Shown piece by piece: positions 34,747-42,175 of a stretch of 64,000 nt of DNA. This DNA is from a gamma proteobacterium SCGC AAA076-P13 (GTDB taxonomy: Bacteria; Pseudomonadota; Gammaproteobacteria; Magnimaribacterales; D2472): contig ARRA01000003.1 of NCBI GenBank assembly GCA_000384935.1, forward strand, positions 186,001-250,000, read 5' to 3'. How positions within the stretch are numbered: the first letter of the stretch is position 1; the number at the start of each line of letters is the position of its first letter. The notes beneath the pieces are model-generated. The model was given only the letters and a program-made list of their open reading frames with translations. It ran no database searches and had not been told where the DNA came from. Position numbers and translations under genes: made by a program.

Positions 34747-34770
34747 ATTATGGGCGTAATTGCCCATAAT
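34747..34770 (+). other. Nine-pair inverted repeat between ahcY and the LptM-like gene
   Basis: ATTATGGGC (34747-34755), loop GTAATT, GCCCATAAT (34762-34770): a perfect 9-pair stem just after the ahcY stop. No T tract follows on either strand, so it is not a normal intrinsic terminator. It may be an operator, an mRNA 3'-end stabiliser for ahcY, or part of the promoter region of lptM-lysA. Confidence 0.5.
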
Positions 34771-34777
34771 ACGCACT

Positions 34778-34882
34778 ATGACATTTTTCAAAATTACTTT
34801 AAGCATACTTGTGATAATGAGCATTAGTGCATGTGGTGTCAAAGGGCCGCTTCTAGAAATTCAAAAAGCTGAGATTTTTTAG
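34778..34882 (+). CDS. lptM: Small lipoprotein, LptM (YifL)-like
   Basis: A 34-codon gene. MTFFKITLSILVIMSISAC is a lipoprotein signal with lipobox ISAC (Cys19), and the short mature part starts CGVKGPLLEI, the CGxKGPL motif of LptM/YifL. E. coli LptM assists maturation of the LptD outer-membrane translocon, and its gene lies just before dapF/lysA genes in many gammaproteobacteria. Here the stop overlaps the GTG start of lysA by one base. The very short mature part (16 residues) is normal for the group. Confidence 0.85.
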   Translation: MTFFKITLSILVIMSISACGVKGPLLEIQKAEIF

Positions 34883-36120
34883 TGGATACTTTTAAGTACA
34901 AAGAGAATAAATTGCACTGTGAGGATGTTAATTTATCTGAAATAGCTAGTAGCTTTGGAACTCCTGCATACGTCTATTCAAAAAAGGCTCTCACAGAAAA
35001 TGCTCTGATGTATGTGAATTCATTTACGAATCCGGACAACATGGCTTGTTTTTCTGTTAAATCATTAAGCAATCTTTCGGTATTAAAACTATTAAAAGAA
35101 GTTGGTTGTGGCTTTGATGTTGTTTCTGGTGGCGAAATGCATAGAGCTCTATCTATTGGAGCCGATCCTAAAAGTATTATCTTTTCAGGAGTTGGTAAGT
35201 CTTCAGATGAAATTAAACAAGGCATTTTAAACAAAATATTATCCTTCAATGTTGAGTCTATTTCTGAGTTATATAAAATTGAAGCTATTGCAAAGAAGCT
35301 GCAGATGAATGCTTCGGTTTCCATAAGATTTAACCCTGACATCGACTCAGGAGGTCATGACTACATTACAACAGGAAGGAAGGGAGATAAATTTGGAATA
35401 TCCTCAATAGAAGATATCTTAAATCTAAGTACATATATTTCTGAATCTCCAAATCTAAATATGGTTGGGTTGGCCTGTCATATAGGATCTCAAATAATTA
35501 ATCTAGAAAGCTACAAAGAAACAGCGCAAAGAACCTTTGAGCTTGCTGACCAGATTTCTAGTCTGGGGGTCGAGCTTGAATTTCTAGATTTGGGCGGGGG
35601 CCTTGGAGTTTCCTATGATAGCGATATTCATCCCAGTCCAGCAGATTTAATCTCTTGTTTAGAATTAGAATTTAAAGGCAGAAAAGAAAGACTAATTCTA
35701 GAGCCTGGTAGAAGTATTTCTGCTAATGCTGGGGTGCTTTTGACAAAAATTGAATATATAAAAGATGAATTCGTAATAGTTGATGCTGCCATGAATGACC
35801 TTCTTAGACCATCTCTCTATCAAGCCAAGCATGAAATTTGGAATATAGAAAAGAGAGACGGCAATAGCTCTGTTAAGAATATAGTTGGGCCCATATGTGA
35901 GTCTTCTGATTTTCTTGCTAAGAATATAAAGATAAGTGCTGAGGAGGATGATATCTTGGCCGTTAGGACTGCTGGAGCCTATGGGTTTGTCATGTCCTCA
36001 AACTACAATACGCGACCTCGAGCTTGCGAAATTCTTATAGAAGGAAGTCAAACTAAATTAATTCGAAAAAGAGAGTCACTTAAGAATATTTTAGAAATGG
36101 AGCTCAATCTCCATGATTAA
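34882..36120 (+). CDS. lysA: Diaminopimelate decarboxylase
   Basis: PLP enzyme that decarboxylates meso-diaminopimelate to lysine. The 412-aa fold type III barrel has the PLP lysine in CFSVKSLSNL, GHDYITTGRKGDKFG, GLACHIGSQI, the glycine-rich LDLGGGLGVSY, EPGRSI, the catalytic cysteine region GPICESSDFL and AGAYGFVMSSNYN. The start is GTG 34882, coupled to lptM. The lysA-dapF order is conserved. The usual YAVKAN around the lysine reads FSVKSL, a mild divergence. Confidence 0.95.
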   Translation: MDTFKYKENKLHCEDVNLSEIASSFGTPAYVYSKKALTENALMYVNSFTNPDNMACFSVKSLSNLSVLKLLKEVGCGFDVVSGGEMHRALSIGADPKSIIFSGVGKSSDEIKQGILNKILSFNVESISELYKIEAIAKKLQMNASVSIRFNPDIDSGGHDYITTGRKGDKFGISSIEDILNLSTYISESPNLNMVGLACHIGSQIINLESYKETAQRTFELADQISSLGVELEFLDLGGGLGVSYDSDIHPSPADLISCLELEFKGRKERLILEPGRSISANAGVLLTKIEYIKDEFVIVDAAMNDLLRPSLYQAKHEIWNIEKRDGNSSVKNIVGPICESSDFLAKNIKISAEEDDILAVRTAGAYGFVMSSNYNTRPRACEILIEGSQTKLIRKRESLKNILEMELNLHD

Positions 36121-36892
36121 ATTTGCCAAGATGCATGGGAATGGGAATGATTTTGTAATGGTAAATTCATTAGAAAAAGAATTTAATCCTAAGAAAGCAT
36201 TGATAAAAAAATTAGGTGACAGGAATCTAGGAATTGGATTTGATCAAATGATTCATATTGGGGCTCCTTCAAAAGACAACAGAGACTTTGCTGTAAAGTT
36301 TTATAATACAGATGGTGGTAAGGCTAATATGTGCCTTAATGGGGTGAGGTGTGCCGCAACATATGTTTGGGATAATAAGTTTGCACCAAAAAGAACACTA
36401 ATATTTCAAACCAAAAAAATAGATGTTGAATGCAGGCCTCTAAAAGAAGGTGTTGAAGTAATTCTTAAAAATCCAACATACTTTATTTCCAAAGATTTAG
36501 AAAAAAAATTATCAAAAGTAATTAAAACTTCTTTCAAGTTAGTTGATTTAGGAAACCTTCACCTATGCTTACAAAAGAAAAGCATAGATCAATTCGATCT
36601 GAATGGTTTGTACAAGAAATTGGAAGCCTTGTTAAGGCCCCTAGGAATTAATCTATCTATATATTCGAAAGGCAAAGACTCATATAACATAAGAACTTAT
36701 GAGAATGGAGTAGGTGAAACTCTTTCATGTGGATCTGCATCTTTTTCTGTTGCCTACCTATGTCTTAAAGATGAAATTAAAAAAACTACAATTAAGTCTT
36801 CAGGTGGAAGTATTAAATTTACAAAGTTAGATGATAGAATCTTGATGTCAGGGCCTACTAAGTTTGTGTATTCTGGGAGCTTTCATGAGTAA
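36113..36892 (+). CDS. dapF: Diaminopimelate epimerase, divergent
   Basis: Position after lysA and before DUF484-xerC, the start KFAKMHGNGNDFVMV, 259-aa length and the two catalytic cysteines (Cys74 in ANMCLNGVRC, Cys206 in GETLSCGSAS) identify DapF, which interconverts LL- and meso-diaminopimelate. Several normally invariant residues differ. CGNG is CLNG at the first cysteine, the substrate-binding ERG before GET is ENG (Asn198), CGTGA is CGSAS, and GNPH is GNLH. Both general acid/base cysteines remain, so activity is possible, but the substrate carboxylate contact by arginine appears lost. It overlaps lysA by 8 nt. Confidence 0.87.
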   Translation: MIKFAKMHGNGNDFVMVNSLEKEFNPKKALIKKLGDRNLGIGFDQMIHIGAPSKDNRDFAVKFYNTDGGKANMCLNGVRCAATYVWDNKFAPKRTLIFQTKKIDVECRPLKEGVEVILKNPTYFISKDLEKKLSKVIKTSFKLVDLGNLHLCLQKKSIDQFDLNGLYKKLEALLRPLGINLSIYSKGKDSYNIRTYENGVGETLSCGSASFSVAYLCLKDEIKKTTIKSSGGSIKFTKLDDRILMSGPTKFVYSGSFHE

Positions 36893-37520
36893 TAAAATTG
36901 ATGCTAAGGATGTCGAAATATTTTTATTAGATAACTTGGATTTTTTTGAATCAAGAGAATCTCTTGTTGGTGAACTTAAATTTAAGCACTCTTCAAGCTC
37001 AGCATCATCTCTTTTAGAAAGACAAATTATTAAACTTAGAGATGAGCAAAAAGACTTAATGGATCTGCTGTCATCTTTTGTAAAAGAAGCATCAGTAAAT
37101 GAAGATTTATTTAATAAATCAAAAGACCTTACTTTAAGTATTTTGGGTGCATCTTCTAGAGAAGATATTATTAAAAGAGTTCAAGATAACTTTCATAAGA
37201 GCTTTAACGTAGATAAGTGTTTATTAAGTCTTCATGATAATTCTGAGATAAATGACTTGGAACAAAAGACTGGGATGTCATTTCATAAGGGAGCTATTCA
37301 TTGTGGGTCATATTCTACGGAAAAAATGGAACTTCTTTTTGAAGATTCAAAAGTTCAGTCTATGGCGGTGGCTGTAATTGTTATTGGAAAAAATATTGGA
37401 CTGCTTATGCTTGGCAGTTACGATAGAACAAAATATTTAGGCGATGAGGATACTACTTTTATTGAATATATTAGAGATATATTAGAAAAAAGGTTTGCTT
37501 CAGAAAGTATGAATGCCTAA
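36885..37520 (+). CDS. DUF484 family protein (GAF-like)
   Basis: A 211-aa cytoplasmic protein of the DUF484 family: N-terminal [25 protein letters not shown], a helical region ([14 protein letters not shown], likely coiled coil), and a GAF-like C-terminal domain. It always seems to sit between dapF and xerC in gammaproteobacteria; the function is not established. ATG 36885 overlaps the dapF stop by 8 nt; its own stop overlaps xerC by 8 nt. Confidence 0.85.
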   Translation: MSNKIDAKDVEIFLLDNLDFFESRESLVGELKFKHSSSSASSLLERQIIKLRDEQKDLMDLLSSFVKEASVNEDLFNKSKDLTLSILGASSREDIIKRVQDNFHKSFNVDKCLLSLHDNSEINDLEQKTGMSFHKGAIHCGSYSTEKMELLFEDSKVQSMAVAVIVIGKNIGLLMLGSYDRTKYLGDEDTTFIEYIRDILEKRFASESMNA

Positions 37521-38409
37521 AGAATACTTTGTTACCAAAGACCTAGTTCAATATATAGATTACATCTTTCAAGTAAAAAATCTTTCACTAAATACAGCAA
37601 ATTCTTATAAAAGAGATTTATTAAAACTATCGAATTATTTAAGTTCAGTAGGTATTTCTTCATATAAAGATATTACAGATGAAACCTGTACTGGGTGGAT
37701 AGGAAGTTTGTTTTCTTCAAACAATAATCCAAGAAGCATTCAAAGACATCTATCTTCAGCAAAAGGTTTTTTTAAGTTTCTTAAAAAGAATTTAGTAATA
37801 GAGTCTTCTCCATTTGAGCTTGTGAAAGCACCAAAAACACCACAACATCTTCCTGACGTGCTGTCTCCTGAAGACGTAGAGCAGCTTTTAAGCCTAAAGC
37901 CAGTTGATGCTCTAGAAATAAGAGATTTAGCTATTGTTGAGCTTATGTACTCGTCTGGATTAAGGGTATCTGAGACTGCAAATATTAATATGAGTGATTT
38001 TGAAGAAGAAATGTCTTTTTTAAGAATACTTGGCAAAGGCTCTAAAACAAGACTTGTACCACTAGGAAGATATGCTATTAGTGCAATTAAAAACTGGACT
38101 AAGGAAAGACAAAAATATTCTGATACATCAGAAGCGCTATTTATTAATCTAAAGGGTTCTAGGCTTACTGTTAGAAGTATCCAATTAAGGCTTAAAAGAA
38201 TGGCAATAAAACAAGGCCTGCCTCCAATTCATCCTCACATGTTAAGACATAGCTTTGCGACCCATATGCTTGAATCAAGTGGAGACTTAAGAACCATTCA
38301 GGAACTTCTTGGTCATAGCTCTCTTTCTACAACACAAATTTATACTAAATTAGATTATCAATACTTGGTAAAAATATATGACAAAGCCCACCCTAGAGCA
38401 AAAAAATGA
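37513..38409 (+). CDS. xerC: Tyrosine recombinase XerC
   Basis: Site-specific recombinase that, with XerD, resolves chromosome dimers at dif. The 298-aa protein has an N-terminal SAM-like core-binding domain (1 to about 105) and a catalytic domain with all active residues: Arg151 (SGLRVSE), Lys175, His242 and Arg245 ([10 protein letters not shown]), His268 (LLGHSS) and Tyr277 (TQIYTKL). The dapF-DUF484-xerC-yigB order separates XerC from XerD. No dif-like site was identified in the window. Confidence 0.94.
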   Translation: MPKEYFVTKDLVQYIDYIFQVKNLSLNTANSYKRDLLKLSNYLSSVGISSYKDITDETCTGWIGSLFSSNNNPRSIQRHLSSAKGFFKFLKKNLVIESSPFELVKAPKTPQHLPDVLSPEDVEQLLSLKPVDALEIRDLAIVELMYSSGLRVSETANINMSDFEEEMSFLRILGKGSKTRLVPLGRYAISAIKNWTKERQKYSDTSEALFINLKGSRLTVRSIQLRLKRMAIKQGLPPIHPHMLRHSFATHMLESSGDLRTIQELLGHSSLSTTQIYTKLDYQYLVKIYDKAHPRAKK

Positions 38410-39110
38410 AATATAAACTTATTACATTTGATCTTGATGATACATTTTGGGATATAGCACCCGTAATAATTAAAGCAGAAAGGGATACGAGACAATGGCT
38501 ACATAAAGAGGTTGGTGAAATTGAATGGGGCTCGATGAGTGATTTTCTAGGGATAAGAGAAGATCTAATAAAAACCATTCCCTCGCTAGAGTGGGATATC
38601 AGCCTGCTTAGAAAAGAAATCTATAAACAAAAATTAAAAGATTTGATTCCTGATGAGTCTGAAAGAGACCATATGATTAATAAAGCTTATTCAATGTTTC
38701 TTGAAAAACGGCATGAGGTTACCTTTTATGAAGGTGTTTATGATGCGATTAAAAGCCTTGCCTCAAAATATCATCTTGGAATTCTAACCAATGGCAATGC
38801 AGATATTTATAAATATGATATTGGGAAATATTTTGATTTTTCTAAAAATTCCTTTGATGTAAAAGATAATAAACCCAGTAAACCTCATTTTGAGTCTGCT
38901 AAGAGTGTATATAAAGATATATCTTTTAATGAGATTATTCATATTGGAGACCACCAGATAAATGATGTTTTTGGTGCTCATGACCTTGGAATTAAGCCTA
39001 TTTGGTTTAATAATAAAAATGATGAGTGGTCGCAGTCTTTTGATAAGCCCGATGAGCTTTCAAACTGGAATGACTGTACAAAATTAATAGAGGAAATTGA
39101 TGCAAGATAA
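38406..39110 (+). CDS. yigB: HAD-superfamily hydrolase, YigB-like
   Basis: A 234-aa HAD IA phosphatase: motif [10 protein letters not shown] (residues 8-16), motif II LTNGN, motif III lysine in NKPSKPHFE and motif [16 protein letters not shown]. coli YigB dephosphorylates FMN and other small phosphates; its gene follows xerC there as here. Its ATG overlaps the xerC stop (ATGA), and its stop overlaps ubiK by 11 nt. Confidence 0.88.
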   Translation: MKYKLITFDLDDTFWDIAPVIIKAERDTRQWLHKEVGEIEWGSMSDFLGIREDLIKTIPSLEWDISLLRKEIYKQKLKDLIPDESERDHMINKAYSMFLEKRHEVTFYEGVYDAIKSLASKYHLGILTNGNADIYKYDIGKYFDFSKNSFDVKDNKPSKPHFESAKSVYKDISFNEIIHIGDHQINDVFGAHDLGIKPIWFNNKNDEWSQSFDKPDELSNWNDCTKLIEEIDAR

Positions 39111-39336
39111 AGAAATTAAAGATGCTATTGCCAGTATTCTTAAAAAAGAAGTTGGGGCGCTTAGTAATGTTATCCCTTTAGAGATTATTAATTCTATGGC
39201 AAATAATTTATCAAAAGATTTTAATAGTCTTATAGAAAAAAGCGGTTATGTAAATAAAGCTAAATATAAGGCACTGCAAGAAATTGCAGAAAGGTTAGAA
39301 AAAAGAATTGAGTTATTAGAAGAGTCTATAAAGTAA
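39100..39336 (+). CDS. ubiK: Ubiquinone biosynthesis accessory factor UbiK (BMFP domain)
   Basis: A 78-aa helical protein with the BMFP pattern: an N-terminal amphipathic helix, then VNKAKYKALQEIAERLEKRIELLEE, a C-terminal coiled coil through which UbiK trimerises. UbiK binds UbiJ and helps hold the aerobic Ubi complex; ubiJ is at 23496-23999. ATG 39100 is chosen over the preceding TTG. The location after yigB differs from E. coli, where yqiC stands apart. Confidence 0.82.
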   Translation: MQDKEIKDAIASILKKEVGALSNVIPLEIINSMANNLSKDFNSLIEKSGYVNKAKYKALQEIAERLEKRIELLEESIK

Positions 39337-39727
39337 TAATATATTCTGAAAGATCTTTAATGTCTTTATCTGACAAAGCGGCCGCTTGGGCGTACATTAA
39401 AGCACTTTGAGCTCCTCTTTCTTCTTTATTTTTATATTGAACCAAGGCAGATGAAATGTAATCACTCTTCCTACCTTTAAATGAAGGTCCAATTCCGCCT
39501 TCCCCTTTAGCCCCATGACAGGCAATACAACCAGCATATAGTTTTGTTACTTTTGAGTCTGCGTCTGAGCCAGAGCTTTCAGCCAAAACAGCTCCACAGT
39601 CTTGCCCTTCAATACATATGTTTACGTTTAAATGAATTCGCTCTATTACTGACTCATCATATTTTTTACCATTGAAAAGAAATAATGCACATAGTGGCAA
39701 AATTAATAAATAGCGCTTATTTTTCAT
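39326..39727 (-). CDS. Periplasmic monohaem cytochrome c (c5-like)
   Basis: A 133-aa exported protein: signal sequence 1 to about 19, then one haem site CIACH (Cys67, Cys70, His71) followed by GAKGEGGIGPSFKGR and a C-terminal methionine-containing helix (ALMYAQAAALSDKD). Two extra cysteines (Cys38, Cys44) before the haem site might form a disulphide, as in cytochrome c5-type proteins. It probably carries electrons to the caa3 oxidase encoded at 54.9-59.2 kb. It overlaps the convergent ubiK stop by 11 nt and lies next to dsbA and cytochrome c4. Confidence 0.85.
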   Translation of the reverse strand: MKNKRYLLILPLCALFLFNGKKYDESVIERIHLNVNICIEGQDCGAVLAESSGSDADSKVTKLYAGCIACHGAKGEGGIGPSFKGRKSDYISSALVQYKNKEERGAQSALMYAQAAALSDKDIKDLSEYIITL

Positions 39728-39735
39728 ATTTATTC

Positions 39736-40347
39736 CTATGAGTTTGGTCTTTGTAGATTAACAACATGATCAACAACTTTAAGCATATCGCCGAATGATC
39801 CTTTGGATTCTATTATGTAGGTGCCGTCAACAATCATCATTGGAACTCCAGTAACTTTTACCTGCTTTCCATATTTGATGCTTCTATTTACTTTTTGTCT
39901 AACACCAAAAGAATTCATATATTGCGTTGTTACTTCTGGGGCAACGCCAAATTTTTCTAAAAAGCTCTCAATAGCCTTTTGGTTTTGAAGAAAATTACCC
40001 TCTTTATGGATGGTTACAAATACAGCCGAATGCGTTGAAGGATCTAATTTTAATGATTCTATTGTGTAATATAGGGCTGCGTGGAGTTGATGAATTCCAC
40101 CCCAAGTAATTGGCATTTTTTCAAGCCTTACACCGTTATCAAGTCTTGCTTCCCAGGCATTAATAGAAGGCTCAAAGTTATAACAATGATTACAGCCATA
40201 CCAAAATGCCTCAGTGACCTCAACGATACCATCTTGCCTAACCTGAACAGGGTTATCGATCATTCGATAATCTCTACCTAACTTATATTCTGCATTTATA
40301 GAAACAGAGATTAGTGCAATTGCAAAAAATTTAAATATATATTTCAT
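39736..40347 (-). CDS. dsbA: Thiol:disulphide interchange protein DsbA
   Basis: Periplasmic oxidase that introduces disulphides; re-oxidised by DsbB, encoded at 46203. The 203-aa protein has a signal peptide (1-19, INA/EYK), a thioredoxin fold with active site Cys52-Asn-His-Cys55 in FWYGCNHCYNFEP, and the cis-proline loop TGVPMMIVDG. The usual DsbA dipeptide is Pro-His; Asn-His is unusual and may shift the redox potential. ATG 40347 is chosen because the longer frame from 40401 would have an implausible N-terminus before the signal. It follows cytochrome c4 as in Pseudomonas. Confidence 0.92.
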   Translation of the reverse strand: MKYIFKFFAIALISVSINAEYKLGRDYRMIDNPVQVRQDGIVEVTEAFWYGCNHCYNFEPSINAWEARLDNGVRLEKMPITWGGIHQLHAALYYTIESLKLDPSTHSAVFVTIHKEGNFLQNQKAIESFLEKFGVAPEVTTQYMNSFGVRQKVNRSIKYGKQVKVTGVPMMIVDGTYIIESKGSFGDMLKVVDHVVNLQRPNS

Positions 40348-40354
40348 AATTATT

Positions 40355-41017
40355 TTATTTGTATAGCCCATGCATGTAATTTGCAAGTGCATCAATGTCA
40401 TTATCAGTTAAGTTTTGAGCAATAGATTGCATCACAAGGGATTGCTCTCCCGCATTTCTTTCTTTTGATCTATAGGCTTTAAGTGTAGTTGTTAGATATC
40501 CAACTTGCTGGCCAGCAACACTGGGGAATCCAGCAAGGTAATTGCCTTGCCCATCAACAGAGTGACATGCCGTACATGCAGGAATACCTTCTTTCATATT
40601 TCCAAATCTATAAAGACTTGTTCCAAGGCTCAGAAGCTCCTCGTCATTTTTTGCTTGACCTCTGGAGGTTTCATTAGATTCATAAAAAGCTGCCATATCA
40701 AGCAACTCTTCATCTTTTAATGTGTTTAAGTATGGTATTACTGCCATCATAAGCGCATTATTTCTTTCGCCATCTCTAAAGTATTGTAATTGCTCGTAAA
40801 GATATCTTTGGTTTTGTCCTGCTAGTTTGGGCCAGTCTGAACTAACACTATTGCCATCACTTCCATGACAAGCGGCACATGATTCAACTAAGGTTGAGCC
40901 ATTAGATGCATCGCCAGATATAAAACCATGAGGCATGCTATCTGAAGAAGAGCTTTCTGCAGCATTTAAAGAAAATACTAAACAGAAGGATGTAAAAAAT
41001 AACGAAATTGATTTCAT
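40355..41017 (-). CDS. Dihaem cytochrome c4
   Basis: A 220-aa exported protein with a signal peptide (1-20, LNAA) and two similar haem domains: CAACH (Cys47-His51) with GSDGNSVSSDWPKLAGQ, and CTACH (Cys148-His152) with SVDGQGNYLAGFPSVAGQQ. Each is followed by a Met-containing ligand segment. Cytochrome c4 is a membrane-associated electron donor to terminal oxidases. The engB / cytochrome c4-dsbA neighbourhood is conserved in Pseudomonas-like bacteria. Confidence 0.92.
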   Translation of the reverse strand: MKSISLFFTSFCLVFSLNAAESSSSDSMPHGFISGDASNGSTLVESCAACHGSDGNSVSSDWPKLAGQNQRYLYEQLQYFRDGERNNALMMAVIPYLNTLKDEELLDMAAFYESNETSRGQAKNDEELLSLGTSLYRFGNMKEGIPACTACHSVDGQGNYLAGFPSVAGQQVGYLTTTLKAYRSKERNAGEQSLVMQSIAQNLTDNDIDALANYMHGLYK

Positions 41018-41082
41018 ATACTTATTAAGTGTGTATTGTGATGTGTATTATAAACATAGGTTGGTATGATACAAACTATTAA

Positions 41083-41667
41083 ATGAAAAACCTTTTTAAA
41101 GAATCTGAGTTTATGCTTGGAGTAACCAAGTTTAAAAATCTCCCAGAAGATATGGGAGATGAAATTTTATTGGCTGGAAGGTCAAATGCTGGGAAATCAA
41201 GCGCACTCAATGCTCTCACCGAGAATCCAAAGCTAGCAAGAATAAGCAAAACTCCAGGAAGAACTACTGAGATTAATTTTTTTAGCGTCAATGAAACTTT
41301 AAAATTTGTTGATTTGCCTGGCTATGGTTTTGCTAAATCAAGCTTCCACAAAAGAAAGGATTGGGCGCCTCTATTAGAGGAGTATTTTGCAAAAAGACAA
41401 GCCTTAAAGGCTGTAGTTATATTTATGGATATAAGACATCCTTTAAAAGATAGCGATAGGGATATGATTGAACTATGTAATAAGTCTGATACTGCTTTTA
41501 TACCAGTTCTAACTAAAAGTGATAAGCTATCAAATAATCAAAAACATAAAGCGATATCTGCTGTAAATAGACAGATGCAGGACGTAGAAGCCATTGCTGT
41601 TTCATCAAAAGATATCGTAGGATTTGACAAGCTTTCAAGAGCAATACTTGAATTTACTAGTGCTTAA
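41083..41667 (+). CDS. engB: Ribosome biogenesis GTP-binding protein EngB (YihA/YsxC)
   Basis: Essential GTPase in 50S assembly. The 194-aa protein has G1 GRSNAGKSS (32-40), G2 TTEI, G3 DLPGYGFA, G4 TKSDK and G5-like VSSKD, in the usual order. It is divergent from cytochrome c4 with a 65-nt gap. The following COQ4-like frame begins inside its last codons, so the two are probably translated from one mRNA. Confidence 0.95.
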   Translation: MKNLFKESEFMLGVTKFKNLPEDMGDEILLAGRSNAGKSSALNALTENPKLARISKTPGRTTEINFFSVNETLKFVDLPGYGFAKSSFHKRKDWAPLLEEYFAKRQALKAVVIFMDIRHPLKDSDRDMIELCNKSDTAFIPVLTKSDKLSNNQKHKAISAVNRQMQDVEAIAVSSKDIVGFDKLSRAILEFTSA

Positions 41668-42175
41668 ATATCAACAGCAAGACTGTGATCTGACCTTATC
41701 AGAAGGACTGGAGTGTTATTACAATTCCTTTCCCGATTCAAAAGAGATTATAGAAGATGATGTTCACTCAGGAAATCTATTAAGAGACCACGACTGCACA
41801 CATATAATTTTTGGCCTCGATATATCAATCGATCAAGAGGCTATATTAGATACCTGGGTTCTATGGGGCTCATCTTTCAAGTGGAAGTATCTTCTTGGCT
41901 ATGCAAAACTCCCACAAATAAAGAAAATTCAAAAACATCTAATTGCCGAACTTGGAGTAAAAGGTTTTTTAAAACTTTATTGGAATGTTTCTGGTATAAA
42001 AAGGAAGGTAACTTTTAGAACCTTTAAAATGAAAAAAAAGTGGCCTTTTCAAGTGCCTGATACATATCTAAATATGAAAATATCTGATCTTAGAAAAATC
42101 CATGGTATTAATATTCTTAGTACAGAAGAGCTTAATTACACCCCAACAAAGTGGTCTGGCTCTATAAATAGTTAG
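41660..42175 (+). CDS. COQ4-family protein (ubiquinone biosynthesis)
   Basis: A 171-aa protein (GTG 41660; TTG 41648 or 41624 are alternatives, no clear ribosome-binding site decides) containing the COQ4 metal motif HDxxH-x11-E exactly: His44-Asp45, His48 and Glu60 in HDCTHIIFGLDISIDQE. The glycine four residues after the second His is also conserved with eukaryotic COQ4. Trp-rich sequence follows (ILDTWVLWGSSFKWKYLLG). COQ4 binds a metal and has recently been tied to C1 decarboxylation/hydroxylation of the quinone ring in eukaryotes. Bacterial copies are poorly studied. The window encodes many Ubi proteins but neither UbiD nor UbiX. It overlaps engB by 8 nt. Confidence 0.7.
   Translation: MLKYQQQDCDLTLSEGLECYYNSFPDSKEIIEDDVHSGNLLRDHDCTHIIFGLDISIDQEAILDTWVLWGSSFKWKYLLGYAKLPQIKKIQKHLIAELGVKGFLKLYWNVSGIKRKVTFRTFKMKKKWPFQVPDTYLNMKISDLRKIHGINILSTEELNYTPTKWSGSINS

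Noticed and set aside
34747-34770. Intrinsic terminator after ahcY
   Set aside because: A strong stem but no T tract on either strand, so recorded only as an inverted repeat.
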